A stretch of 64,000 nt of DNA from Megaustenia siamemsis (Eukaryota; Mollusca; Gastropoda; Stylommatophora; Ariophantidae), in contig JAVIAB010000124.1 of the NCBI GenBank assembly GCA_032433765.1, positions 76,626,119 to 76,690,118 of the forward strand, in the 5' to 3' direction. Numbering within the stretch: the stretch's first letter is position 1; every line of letters starts with the position of its first letter. Positions 45,801 to 52,836 of the stretch are shown here, piece after piece. The notes under the pieces were generated by a model. The model ran no database searches. It was not told the DNA's origin and saw only the letters and a list, made by a program, of their open reading frames with translations. The position numbers and the translations under genes were made by a program.

Positions 45801-47308
45801 TACTGAGGTCTAAGTTAAGTACAGAGTTTTGTCCATTGTACTGAGGTCTAAGTTAAGTACAAAGTTTTGTACATTGTACTGAGGTCTAAGTTAAGTACAA
45901 AGTTTTGTACATTGTACTGAGGTCTAAGTTAAGTACAAAGTTTTGTACATTGTACTGAGGTCTAAGTTAAGTACAAAGTTTTGTACATTGTACTGAGGTC
46001 TAAGTTAAGTACAGAGTTTTGTCCATTGTACTGAGGTCTAAGTTAAGTACAAAGTTTTGTACATTGTACTGAGGTCTAAGTTATGTACAAAGTTTTGTAC
46101 ATTGTACTGAGGTCTAAGTTAAGTACAGAGTTTTGTCCATTGTACTGAGGTCTAAGTTAAGTACAGAGTTTTGTCCATTGTACTGAGGTCTAAGTTAAGT
46201 ACAAAGTTTTGTACATTGTACTGAGGTCTAAGTTAAGTACAAAGTTTTGTACATTGTACTGAGGTCTAAGTTATGTACATAGTTTTGTACATTGTACTGA
46301 GGTCTAAGTTAAGTACAGAGTTTTGTCCATTGTACTGAGGTCTAAGTTAAGTACAGAGTTTTGTCCATTGTACTGAGGTCTAAGTTAAGTACAAAGTTTT
46401 GTACATTGTACTGAGGTCTAAGTTAAGTACAAAGTTTTGTACATTGTACTGAGGTCTAAGTTAAGTACAAAGTTTTGTACATTGTACTGAGGTCTAAGTT
46501 ATGTACAAAGTTTTGTACATTGTACTGAGGTCTAAGCGAATGGGCATTGTCCTAGTAAATTGATCAGAACAAAATGCAGAGACCATTATAAACATAGCAA
46601 AGGGACGTCATAATCATCTTTATATGCCAGATTGTTTTAAAGCTTTTCTTGTGAATAAAACAGACAAGTAAGCATCACTTATATAGAATACTAGTAGCAC
46701 ATGTTTCATATGCTTAATAAAGTACATTTTTTTTACAAATGTTATGTATTTTGTTAGCTTTTAGAGTTTGTCTCATTAGATTTTGCTAATCTTATGTTTG
46801 GTCATTAATTATTGCTTTCCATATGAGGTCTACATGTTTATCGAAATATGAAAGCAAATGAATTGAAGTAAACATGCACCATTGTTTTTAATAGTGTGAA
46901 CATTTATACAAGCAACAGTTGTGAAGTTTATTTTGTCTTGTGTGATTGATACAGGGAAATCATCAATTCATTAGAAAAAGTTCACCCTCTGATGAACAAT
47001 AAGAATGTTTGTTAAAACAGACATTTAGAAAAGCAATGAAGCTGTTTTTACAAAATAGATTCTGTAAATAGATTCTGTAAATAGATTCTGTAAATAGAAT
47101 TGTAAATTAGCTTTGTAATATATAGATCAACATTGTTGTGTATGATCAGTCTAGTTTGATTAACTGGGTGTTCTTGTCTTTCAGGCTAGCATGTGGAATA
47201 GTGGCAAGAGCATCAGGAGTATTCCAGAATTCCAAACGTTTCTGTGCTTGTGATGGGGTCACTATCTGGGAGCAAAGGCATAGAGACATTGAAAATGGGA
47301 AACTCTGA
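24804..47308 (+). CDS. CCS: Copper chaperone for superoxide dismutase, six exons
   Basis: CCS loads copper into Cu/Zn superoxide dismutase and helps form its disulfide, in the cytosol and mitochondrial intermembrane space. Six exons (24804-24836, 27826-27898, 33279-33413, 37652-37878, 45426-45583, 47185-47308) join in frame to 249 residues; vertebrate CCS has about 274. Domain 1 (12-80) is a heavy-metal-associated fold starting MEFAVEM. Domain 2 (81-216) is SOD-like, with LQNLGAGVAA, VRGLLRFVQV, CNSCG (141-145) and RLACGIVARASG (209-220). Domain 3 carries CACDGVTIWEQR, with the CxC at 229/231. The domain 1 copper motif reads MRSPCC instead of MxCxxC. The HxH and zinc-ligand region of domain 2 is replaced by LTVHETGD and a Lys/Asn-rich loop. 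Introns follow GT-AG and total ~21.8 kb of mainly repeats. I regard it as a real, expressed-looking gene, diverged in function. Confidence 0.93.
24906..25552 (+). repeat. Second copy of the LINE+SINE block, in CCS intron 1
   Basis: It repeats ~23775-24505 including the SINE-like piece at the same LINE position (AATACTTGGTTCTATCTACT, then TTGTCCTTTCGAACCGAAG and CTTGCGTGCCAAAATGGCAC). It has internal deletions and small insertions. Since the SINE sits at an identical site, the block was duplicated after the SINE inserted. It ends in CACATGATGATGATGA near 25537-25552. Confidence 0.8.
25553..26189 (+). other. CCS intron 1, no feature
   Basis: AT-rich intronic DNA. A short direct repeat, ATCTCTATGATATGACGGTA, occurs twice at 25916-25956. 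Confidence 0.5.
26190..26889 (+). mobile_element. Degenerate RT-RNase H LINE remnant in CCS intron 1
   Basis: Fragments read LERVPNEGLQAILGCTRF (RT thumb, near 26208-26262), SIRRVCDLNDIRAGKDC (~26380-26430) and VYCPGHACVHGNEIADKLAG (RNase H end, near 26760-26825). The wording matches the LINE family at 5208-7063. Many stops are present. Confidence 0.65.
26890..27150 (+). mobile_element. RTE-like RT fragment in CCS intron 1
   Basis: The reading STAIIKYNNENSTHVDIKRG, then CIISPSLFILSTEHIFK and EMPGLN, matches the RT segment just before the active site in the element at 38537 (40530-40685). It is truncated at both ends. Confidence 0.7.
27320..27700 (-). mobile_element. Tc1/mariner-like transposase C-terminal relic
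   Basis: The minus strand reads PPYCSHLNPIKLVWATVKGQVAAQN and ends ARWIAVCPIDNNC. These correspond to PPYHSLLNPIELVWAKVKVQ and RWIAVYPTDNSC of the Tc1-like element at 30633-33138, so it is an older copy of the same family. The catalytic Glu position reads Lys (NPIK). Confidence 0.7.
27711..27809 (+). mobile_element. RTE-like LINE tail abutting CCS exon 2
   Basis: TAAACAGTCAACAACAGAAT, TAGAAGATTGTGGAAGGACA, GCCAACCGGTATTTCACATG and GATGATGAT match the last ~100 bp of the LINE copies at 24410-24505 and 44120-44217. The tail ends at 27809, only 16 bp before exon 2, so the intron 1 pyrimidine tract (TTGTTCTATTTCAG) directly follows the LINE. Confidence 0.85.
27826..27898 (+). CDS. CCS: CCS exon 2 (altered copper-binding motif)
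   Basis: It encodes MEFAVEMRSPCCVDRVKNAL and on to DVK, residues 12-36, beta1-alpha1 of domain 1. Acceptor TTTCAG at 27820-27825, donor GTGAGA at 27899; the exon ends in phase 1. Where CCS proteins normally have MxCxxC, this reads Met18-Arg-Ser-Pro-Cys22-Cys23. The first cysteine is Ser (AGT, one base from TGT) and an extra Cys precedes the second. Confidence 0.92.
28190..29010 (+). repeat. Minisatellite in CCS intron 2, ~44/54-bp units
   Basis: Units contain GTAAACAGGAGGGTAGGTAC + TCAAGACAAGAGAATAAATC + TGGTCA, with an optional AGTGAGA/AGGAGA spacer giving two lengths. About 16 units are present and are well conserved. No coding role is seen. Confidence 0.9.
29011..29644 (+). other. CCS intron 2, no gene
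   Basis: AT-rich DNA. The words AGGAAAGCTGCATGTAGGCC (29523-29542) and neighbours look like a dispersed repeat but I cannot place them. Confidence 0.4.
29645..29950 (-). mobile_element. RTE-like LINE 3' end in CCS intron 2
   Basis: The minus strand matches the tail of the 1-1643 copy: GGAAAAATTGAGGGA, GACAGTTTAAGAGAATGG, GATATGATCACCAATGCC, ending TTGAAGATGATGATACAGCC at ~29645. 5'-truncated and non-coding. Confidence 0.7.
29951..30632 (+). other. CCS intron 2, no gene
   Basis: No coding signal. A short AG-rich tract is at 30599-30621 and the Tc1-like element begins after the TA at 30631-30632. Confidence 0.5.
31314..32332 (+). pseudogene. Tc1/mariner-like transposase with wide D-E spacing
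   Basis: An N-terminal helix-turn-helix part (REILKMFESNQLVTLRKLK, ISKATLWKIVRGVGF) is followed by three catalytic blocks: YLDES (Asp at 31605), CLVMDNASYHN (Asp at 31873) and NPIELVWAKVK (Glu at 32126). From the second Asp to the Glu is 253 bases; allowing one base for the frameshift in the A-run near 32060, about 83 residues lie between. This is much more than the 34-41 of classical Tc1/mariner. It resembles the wide-spacing group described in molluscs as DD82E/Sailor, from memory and to be checked. A break near 31612 and stops at 32165 and 32180 make it dead. It may start upstream of 31314. Confidence 0.8.
32321..32893 (+). repeat. Tandem duplication of a 288-bp block inside the Tc1-like element
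   Basis: AACAGCTGTTAACCTCTTAG at 32321 recurs at 32609 and both copies run to GCATTGTTAGAAAATTA. The second lacks a few bases (GGCTT) near its end. The first copy begins within the last transposase codons. Confidence 0.9.
33279..33413 (+). CDS. CCS: CCS exon 3
   Basis: Residues 36-81: VKSLDVDLAKQRLVIEGDVL then ADTVRETVEQRTGMAAIL and LGHGSS. This is the second half of the metal-associated domain (beta2-beta4) and the linker to the SOD-like domain. Acceptor TGCTGCAG, donor GTAAGT at 33414; phase 1 in, phase 1 out. The split last codon gives Leu with exon 4. Confidence 0.92.
33414..33644 (+). other. CCS intron 3, start
   Basis: No element recognised. Confidence 0.5.
33645..33930 (-). mobile_element. 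LINE 3'-end fragment in CCS intron 3
   Basis: The words TTGTCCTTTCAAGCTGAAGA, GAGGGAGCTGATGCCTGATG, TGTTTCTCTAGGTCAGCCTC and CTTTTACCATCTGA match the family at 62128-62880 and 63124-63815. The minus strand is the sense. 5'-truncated. Confidence 0.7.
33931..34880 (+). other. CCS intron 3, unassigned
   Basis: No convincing gene. Minus-strand and plus-strand open stretches of ~82-85 codons at 34163-34507 overlap each other and have no recognisable motif. Confidence 0.4.
34881..36797 (+). repeat. 30-bp minisatellite in CCS intron 3, ~64 units
   Basis: The unit is CTGGAAGCCCACAACATTTA + GTTTGTTTAC. Variants exchange GAAGC/GATGC and CACAAC/CAGAAC. From 36301 on, a 28-bp variant (CTGGATGCCCACAGCATTGT + TTGTTTAC) alternates with the 30-bp unit, giving a ~58-bp higher-order repeat. 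Because 30 is divisible by 3, long frames are open on both strands (up to 511 codons); they end where 28-bp units begin. I consider these artefacts. Confidence 0.95.
36798..37651 (+). other. CCS intron 3, end
   Basis: No gene. Around 37340-37420 there is a diverged LINE/SINE end (CAACCTTTTGAGCCATAGTT, GGCCCATAGGGCATAGACTC) of the family seen at 62147. Confidence 0.55.
37652..37878 (+). CDS. CCS: CCS exon 4 (first half of SOD-like domain)
   Basis: Residues 81-156: LQNLGAGVAAISVGDSDV, RGLLRFVQVNSSTCLVEGAV, then VFLTVHETGDVSDG and CNSCG. Acceptor TTTCAG at 37646-37651 (a second AG at 37656 would break the phase), donor GTAAGT at 37879; phase 0 out. The HVHxxGD metal block of CCS/SOD1 is TVHETGD here: one His kept, the other lost. 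The CNSCG block, whose equivalent forms the SOD disulfide, is intact. It ends KKEDNTNN instead of the usual HGGP zinc loop. Confidence 0.93.
37879..38526 (+). other. CCS intron 4, start
   Basis: No gene is seen. The last ten bases, 38527-38536, form the target duplication of the following LINE. Confidence 0.5.
38583..39742 (+). pseudogene. Endonuclease domain of the RTE-like LINE
   Basis: Motifs in order are LKIATWNIRTLY (38628-), ETRWN (~38739), IIMGDMNAKVGKG (39047-), QIDYMMIKDRFR (39250-) and NSDHIPVMIKM (39329-). This is a complete apurinic-type endonuclease set. A frame change lies between 38700 and 38912. The last part (from ~39480) is the Lys-rich linker to the RT. Confidence 0.85.
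39802..41053 (+). pseudogene. Reverse transcriptase of the RTE-like LINE
   Basis: The first frame (39802-40692) contains [28 protein letters not shown] and RGVRQGRILSPSLFNLYTEQ. A frameshift near 40675 leads to the second frame (40673-41053) with [15 protein letters not shown], the active site, and SYNYLGHTITNDGKC. The reading is then broken near 41053, and 40 bp on by unit B. Confidence 0.88.
41376..41935 (+). pseudogene. Captured fragment of a rhodopsin-like GPCR (second outer loop to C-tail)
   Basis: An open reading runs from ~41376 to a TAG at 41934. IGLEKCLPSPRLMF fits the second extracellular loop with its conserved Cys. FDLVVTLLLPLIANTVMLFT is a fifth membrane helix, and VDRMLFALSLSYIIMNAPSH a sixth with the usual NxPSH-like turn. 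EGLIRLIFLHVGHAQQACKF then WIFVVVSRNFTKNL is a seventh helix and helix 8. The NPxxY motif is absent or altered. Helices 1-4 are missing, so no functional receptor is encoded. It is open to the end without frameshift, so the capture is recent or was selected; I favour recent. No intron interrupts it. Confidence 0.75.
41936..42885 (+). repeat. ~34-bp minisatellite of unit B
   Basis: Units of the type CATATCTTGGTGTGTGTCTG + TGTTAGTCATGTCT are repeated ~28 times with variants (CTGGCCATGGCT near the 5' end, TTTGTGTGTGCATG near the 3' end). It is the reverse complement of the array in unit A. Open frames are artefacts. Confidence 0.9.
42890..43225 (+). repeat. Common 3' module of unit B plus (AG)n
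   Basis: It matches 21420-21072 in reverse: TGACTCAGGCAGATGATGCT, GAAGATTGGGGACAAAGGCT, ATCGGATGCACTGGGCCACT and GAGTCTGGAATCCTACTCTG. It then runs TGATCGC(AG)n up to the target duplication. A frame of ~61 codons (42985-43170) matches the one in unit A. Confidence 0.8.
43727..44217 (+). mobile_element. RTE-like LINE 3' end in CCS intron 4
   Basis: Close to the 23640-24508 copy but without the SINE: ATATCTTATGCAACAAATCT, GAATCATGGACAATAGACAA, GGTTACAACTGGCAAAATAA, ending CACATGATGATGA at 44206-44217. It is out of frame in places (43980). Confidence 0.85.
44218..44524 (+). other. CCS intron 4, no feature
   Basis: No gene or repeat recognised. Confidence 0.5.
44525..45290 (+). repeat. 31-bp minisatellite in CCS intron 4, ~23 units
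   Basis: The unit is TTTATCATTTATTGTGATTC + AAGTAACAGTC, with T/C and A/G variants that cluster (GATCC units in the middle, TAATTC units at both ends). Confidence 0.93.
45426..45583 (+). CDS. CCS: CCS exon 5 (second half of SOD-like domain)
   Basis: Residues 157-209: TFSGVLKQLTPDQDRRAEFR, IAMPDFKLSDIIGHCVVVHQ, then GSHRDVELDKSKR. It aligns with the GRAIFRxxDxxLxxxDIIGR region of CCS. The HGGP...HxGDLGN zinc loop is replaced by a shorter loop with no His, and the DLGRGGxxxSxxTGNSGER stretch is shortened to DVELDKSKR. Acceptor CAGCAG gives two possible sites three bases apart (45423 or 45426), adding or omitting one Gln. Donor GTACGG at 45584; phase 2 out. Confidence 0.9.
45600..46535 (+). repeat. 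~37-bp hairpin-forming minisatellite in CCS intron 5, ~24 units
   Basis: The unit is GTACTGAGGTCTAAGTTAAG + TACAAAGTTTTGTACATT. Inside it GTACAAA-GT-TTTGTAC is a perfect 7-bp inverted repeat with a 2-base loop; CAGAGTTTTGTCC variants destroy it in some units. Confidence 0.93.
46536..47184 (+). other. CCS intron 5, end
   Basis: AT-rich intron. A 15-bp word TAGATTCTGTAAATA is repeated at ~47057-47100. Confidence 0.6.
47185..47308 (+). CDS. CCS: CCS exon 6 (CxC-containing C terminus)
   Basis: Residues 209-249: LACGIVARASGVFQNSKRF, then CACDGVTIWEQR, HRDIENGKL and TGA at 47306-47308. It carries the second disulfide-type Cys (Cys212) and the domain 3 CxC (Cys229, Cys231), which in characterised CCS proteins is essential for copper transfer and disulfide formation. 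Acceptor CTTTCAG at 47178-47184. No classical AATAAA was found shortly after the stop. Confidence 0.94.
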
Positions 47309-47809
47309 ATGTTGATATGTGATGGTGGATAATGAGATGGTTGAAAGCTTCTTCTTCTTCTTAACCCTATGGATTTTAAGAAAAGGGAAATAACTCCACC
47401 AAAATATGTGACATGTCGACTTTAAGGTCATCCATTGTGTATGGGGCACTCTCTTGTTGTAAAAGATAATTTTAAATTCATGTATTTCAAAGCCCTACAG
47501 GAGATCAAGAATGTGTAGCAGGATATCTTTGTTATCATTGTACCTATACATTAATCTAGTACTGTCTTCACCCTAGAATACATCGCCTATCCACGAATCA
47601 TATTTTGATGACACCTTTGTAAAATTTACTAACCCTAATTGTTACATTTGGAATTCAAAAATAGTATTTTCTTTGAACTTTTGCTACACAGCTGCGTTTA
47701 CACTTGGAGAGAAACAGGAATCGGATGCTGTAATCATTTCCTGGCTTATGTTTGATTTATGGCCTGAAATTCAAACACCTGGCGCTGTGGCTACCAGAGG
47801 TGTTACGTT
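47309..47809 (+). other. Downstream of CCS, probable 3' UTR then intergenic
   Basis: Two overlapping open stretches at 47673-47943 run into the 49-bp array and have no recognisable domain. Confidence 0.4.
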
Positions 47810-48182
47810 GTCTATTCACGCATTGGTCATCAGTCCATCATTTGAGCTGTACATTCAGCTTCCTCTTAGCATTGTTCGCTGGCTCATCATTTGAGCTGTA
47901 TGTTCAGCTTTGTCTTAGCATTGTTCGTTGGCTCATCATTTGAGCTGTACGTTCAGTTTTCTCTTAGCATTGTTCGCTGGCTCATCATTTGAGCTGTATG
48001 TTCAGCTTTGTCTTAGCATTGTTCACTGGCTCATCATTTGAGCTGTACGTTCAGTTTCCTCTTAGCATTGTTCACTGGCTCATCATTTGAGCTGTATGTT
48101 CAGTTTCCTCTTAGCATTGTTCGCTGGCTCATCATTTGAGCTGTACTTTCAGTTCCTCTTAGCATTGTTCACTGGCTCATCT
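47810..48182 (+). repeat. 49-bp minisatellite, ~7 units
   Basis: The unit is GCTCATCATTTGAGCTGTAT + GTTCAGCTTTGTCTTAGCAT + TGTTCGCTG; for example, units start at 47882 and 47931. TTTCCTCTT alternates with TTTGTCTT. Confidence 0.92.
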
Positions 48183-48224
48183 CATACAGAGCAAGGCTTT
48201 GGTTAAGTCTCTGTGCATACGTTA

Positions 48225-50675
48225 GTAAGATATGTTCTGGAGTCTCTGATGTGTTTGTAAAACATGTGCTGGAGTCTCTGTGATGTGTTTGTAAAACATG
48301 TGCTGGAGTCTCTGTGATGTGTTTGTAAAACATGTGCTGGAGTCTCTGTGATGTGTTTGTAAGACATGTTCTGAAGTCTCTGTGATGTGTTTGTAAAACA
48401 TGTTCTGAAGTCTCTGTGATGTGTTTGTAAGACATGTTCTGGAGTCTCTGTGATGTGTTTGTAAAACTTGTTCTGGAGTCTCTGTGCTGTGTTTGTAAAA
48501 CATGTGCTGGAGTCTCTGTGCTGTGTTTGTAAAATATGTTTTGAAGTCTCTGTGATGTGTTTGTAAAACATGTTCTGGAGTCTCTGTGATGTGTTTGTAA
48601 AACTTGTTCTGGAGTCTCTGTGCTGTGTTTGTAAAACATGTGCTGGAGTCTCTGTGATGTGTTTACACATGTTCTGAAGTCTCTGTGATGTGTTTGTAAG
48701 ACATGTTCTGGAGTCTCTGTGATGTGTTTGTAAAACTTGTTCTGGAGTCTCTGTGCTGTGTTTGTAAAACATGTGCTGGAGTCTCTGTGCTGTGTTTGTA
48801 AAACATGTTCTGAAGTCTCTGTGATGTGTTTGTAAAACATGTTCTGGAGTCTCTGTGATGTGTTTACACATGTTCTGAAGTCTCTGTGATGTGTTTGTAA
48901 GACATGTTCTGAAGTCTCTGTGATGTGTTTACACATGTTCAGAAGTCTCTGTGATGTGTTTGTAAGACATGTTCTGAAGTCTCTGTGATGGGTTTACACA
49001 TGTTCTGAAGTCTCTGTGATGTGTTTGTAAGACATGTGCTGGAGTCTCTGTGATGTGTTTGTAAGACATGTTCTGAAGTCTCTGTGATGTGTTTACACAT
49101 GTTCTGAAGTCTCTGTGATGTGTTTGTAAGACATGTTCTGAAGTCTCTGTGATGTGTTTACACATGTTCAGAAGTCTCTGTGATGTGTTTGTAAGACATG
49201 TTCTGAAGTCTCTGTGATGGGTTTACACATGTTCTGAAGTCTCTGTGATGTGTTTGTAAGACATGTGCTGGAGTCTCTGTGATGTGTTTGTAAGACATGT
49301 TCTGAAGTCTCTGTGATGTGTTTGTAAAACATGTGCTGGAGTCTCTGTGATGTGTTTGTAAGACATGTGCTGGAGTCTCTGTGCTGTGTTTGTAAAATAT
49401 GTTTTGAAGTCTCTGTGATGTGTTTGTAAAACATGTTCTGGAGTCTCTGTGATGTGTTTGTAAAACTTGTTCTGGAGTCTCTGTGCTGTGTTTGTAAAAC
49501 ATGTGCTGGAGTCTCTGTGATGTGTTTACACATGTTCTGAAGTCTCTGTGATGTGTTTGTAAGACATGTTCTGGAGTCTCTGTGATGTGTTTGTAAAACT
49601 TGTTCTGGAGTCTCTGTGCTGTGTTTGTAAAACATGTGCTGGAGTCTCTGTGCTGTGTTTGTAAAACATGTTCTGAAGTCTCTGTGATGTGTTTGTAAAA
49701 CATGTTCTGGAGTCTCTGTGATGTGTTTACACATGTTCTGAAGTCTCTGTGATGTGTTGTAAAACATGTTCTGAAGTCTCTGTGATGTGTTTACACATGT
49801 TCTGAAGTCTCTGTGATGTGTTTACACATGTTCTGAAGTCTCTGTGATGTGTTTGTTCTGAAAGACATGTTCTGAAGTCTCTGTGATGTGTTTGTAAGAC
49901 ATGTTCTGAAGTCTCTGTGATGTGTTTACACATGTTCTGAAGTCTCTGTGATGTGTTTGTAAGACATGTTCTGAAGTCTCTGTGATGTGTTTGTAAGACA
50001 TGTTCTGAAGTCTGGAGTCTCTGTGATGTGTTTGTAAGACATGTGCTGGAGTCTCTGTGATGTGTTTGTAAGACATGTGCTGGAGTCTCTGTGATGTGTT
50101 TGTAAGACATGTGCTGGAGTCTCTGTGATGTGTTTGTAAAACATGTGCTGGAGTCTCTGTGATGTGTTTGTAAAACATGTGCTGGAGTCTCTGTGATGTG
50201 TTTGTAAAACATGTGCTGGAGTCTCTGTGATGTGTTTGTAAAACATGTGCTGGAGTCTCTGTGATGTGTTTGTAAAACATGTTCTGAAGTCTCTGTGATG
50301 TGTTTGTAAAACATGTTCTGAAGTCTCTGTGATGTGTTTGTAAAACATGTTCTGAAGTCTCTGTGATGTGTTTGTAAAACATGTTCTGGAGTCTCTGTGA
50401 TGTGTTTGTAAGACATGTGTCTGGAGTCTCTGTGATGTGTTTGTAAGAACATGTGCTGGAAGTCTCTGTGATGTGTTTGTAAGACATGTTCTGAGTCTCT
50501 GTGATGTGTTTGTAAAACATGTGCTGGAGTCTCTGTGATGTGTTTGTAAGACATGTTCTGAAGTCTCTGTGATGTGTTTGTAAGACATGTTCTGGAGTCT
50601 CTGTGATGTGTTTACACATGTTCTGAAGTCTCTGTGATGTGTTTGTAAGACATGTTCTTAAGTCTCTGTGATGTG
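48225..50675 (-). repeat. 34-bp minisatellite, left part (~70 units)
   Basis: The plus-strand unit is TCTCTGTGATGTGTTTGTAA + AACATGTTCTGAAG. Variants are AGACATG/AAACATG, GAAG/GGAG, GTGCTG, and a shorter form with GTGTTTACACATG. Some multi-unit blocks are themselves repeated (48536-48770 resembles 49386-49640). The unit has no stop on the minus strand, and as 34 is not divisible by 3, three consecutive units make a 34-residue period (HITETPEHVLQ, THHRDSRTCFT, NTSQRLQNMFYK). Long open frames therefore occur in all three minus frames. I see no evidence that they are genes. Confidence 0.93.
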
Positions 50676-50904
50676 TAGGGCTCTGATTTTTATGACCTAA
50701 AAATCCTGAAATATGACATGCAAATATGACCTAAAAAAGGCAAAATATGACTTAAAATATGCCGAAATATGACCATAAGGTTTTTCTCATTTATGAACCA
50801 AAAAAAAAAAAAACGCAAATTATTATTGTTTGCATGTTTTACGCATTACATAGTAGTCATAGTACCTACATAGTAGTAATACTTAACAAAGCATGTATAA
50901 AAAC

Positions 50905-51715
50905 ACTTACAACATTTATTCCTCAGTTTTCATTGTTTGTACAATTGCAACCGACAACAACATACATTTTTAGATTTTCAAATTTAAACGATCGTTGATT
51001 GTCACTGAGAATTGTTTTATATTTGAAAAACTTCGTTCTACATCACATGATGTCAAAGGGGCAAATCTAAATAATGTCAGATCATTTGCTTTTGAAAAAC
51101 TTTGTTCTACATCACATGATGTCACAGGGCAAATCTAAATAATGTCAGATAATTTGCTGAAAGTTCAAGTTCATTCTTTTGAAATGTTGCATGTTTACCA
51201 CTAAGTATGTCTGCAATTTTGCACAATGAGAAATAACCAGAATTTCTATGAAGAACACTTTCTAATTTTACTTTAATCCTGTTGCTTACTTCACCACGTG
51301 ATCCATTTATTTCTGTTTGAATTTGTTTCACAATATCTAATGCATCATAAAGTGCAGTCCCTTCGCTTTCCAGACGTTTTATTGCTTTTGAAATTGCAGA
51401 AAAGTTTGACTTTATATAACTCAGATTTTGTGATAGTCTGGTAGAAAATAAGCTTTGCACTGCTTGTATTGATGTTGCGTCGTCTTTGTCTAGGGCATTA
51501 AATATTTTATCCAGTGTTGAATAGTTTTTCACAGTAATACTCTACAGCGTCCAGCCATGTACCCCAACGTGTAAGGATAGGTTGTGGAGGAAGTGGTAGT
51601 TGAGGATCTTCTTCTTTGAATTTTTGTACTCGAAGAGGAGCCTTGATGAATATTTTTTTCCCATTTGAAATAAGCTTGTCCACATCAGGAAAATTACCTC
51701 GAACTTCCTCAGCTA
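50905..51715 (-). pseudogene. hAT transposase C-terminal part
   Basis: The minus strand reads [37 protein letters not shown] (hAT landmark, near 51540-51590) and, after a frameshift, [20 protein letters not shown] in the 136-codon frame 51122-51532. TSCDVERSFS and SFKFENLKMYVVVGCNC follow near 50940-51050, the end of the dimerisation region, again with a shift. A ~75-bp piece (CATCACATGATGTCA region) is tandemly duplicated at 51020-51125. Confidence 0.75.
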
Positions 51716-52131
51716 CTCAAATTTTTCCTTAAAGTGGATTCATCTGGGATAGGATGGCTAGTGTATTTCTCCAGAAATTGTCGGAAATATTGATTTTGCA
51801 ATTTATTTAAAGGGATATTTGATGAAACCATCATATGACACAAATCTTTATAAAAACCGGTCTCTGTGTTTCCCGAAGAAGAAGAGGAAGTAGCAGAACA
51901 TTTTTCAAGTAATAAACTTTGTCTTCCTTCCATTTCAGAAAGTCTACTTAAACATTTCATATGTTTAGAAGTATTGCAATGTTGTTGCACATTAAACCGT
52001 TTTCCAGCTGTAACCTTGACCTCACACAGTGTACAGTACAATATTTCTCCATCGGTACTAAATACTTTTGAACCAAATTCCTGCACAAATTTACGCAACT
52101 TTGCACCAATAGAATTAGACACTTTAGGCAT
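51709..52131 (-). pseudogene. hAT transposase N-terminal BED zinc finger (CGGBP1-like)
   Basis: This 140-codon frame starts [20 protein letters not shown], followed by [10 protein letters not shown] and [14 protein letters not shown]. The CxxC...HxxxxH spacing fits a BED-type zinc finger of the kind found in hAT transposases and in CGGBP1, a vertebrate protein derived from one. It then reads [40 protein letters not shown] and stops. The next transposase segment adjoins directly (51710), so the catalytic centre between is missing. That makes the copy non-autonomous. Confidence 0.82.
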
Positions 52132-52836
52132 TGTAAAGCAAAGTTATTCCAGTGAATCAACCATAAACATATAACTATTATATAACTATGAGCTAGAGCA
52201 CAAGATCATGTAGTCTATTTGTAGTCAGTCACTGTTGCAAATGGCAAATTAATAATTGTAACATACAAATGGGCGCCAAACGGTTTAAAATGAAACTGGA
52301 AGATTTAACAAATCCAGGAATATTCGCTCCTGACGTTGAAACATTTGAAATTGTTTCCTACAATTTACTTTCGAAACAAAACCCAGAAAATTCTTTTGAA
52401 GTATTGAGCGGATGTCACTCCCTTTTTTATTCTCAGATGCCGACTGACATCAAAGAGTTGACTGATGTCTTCCCCTCCCTACAGTCGCATGAAAGACACA
52501 CATGCATATTCACTAATACACACATTCAGAAATATAGCCAATCCTCACAATTTGTCTCTAAACATAGTTTAAGATGTGCTAACATTGATAAGCAAACGGA
52601 GTACACCAGAAAGTTGAGTACACCAGAAAATATGCAAAATATGACCGAAATATGACCTAAATCTCCAATTTCAGGCAAAATATGACCTCATCAAATTATG
52701 GTCAAAATATGCATTTATATGACAAATAAAAACAGCTTACAATTGTTCAGAAATGCTTGAAACATGTAGAAATTAACTTAAAACTGAAAATATGCTTCAG
52801 GAAAAAATATGACATTTCATGAAAATCTGAGCCCTA

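Larger units (their letters stand above)
50676..52836 (-). mobile_element. hAT transposon with BED finger (CGGBP1-like), inserted in the 34-bp array
   Basis: Terminal inverted repeats are TAGGGCTCTGATTTTTATGA on the left and TAGGGCTCAGATTTTCATGA (reverse complement) on the right. The 8-bp target duplication GTGATGTG lies at 50668-50675 and 52837-52844, as expected for hAT, and is part of the array unit. Both ends are rich in AAATATGAC words, probable subterminal transposase sites. The minus strand encodes an internally deleted, frameshifted transposase. The array continues after the element. Confidence 0.92.

Noticed and set aside
47673..47943. Open frames just after CCS
   Set aside because: They run into the 49-bp array, overlap each other, and carry no known motif.
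48169..50619. Several 180-275-codon minus-strand frames
   Set aside because: Products of the stop-free 34-bp minisatellite; they overlap in all three frames with no independent start, motif or conservation.
52269..52655. 128-codon plus-strand frame starting MGAKRFKMKLEDL
   Set aside because: It lies in the non-coding end of the hAT element, opposite the transposase, and runs into AAATATGAC subterminal repeats; no domain recognised.
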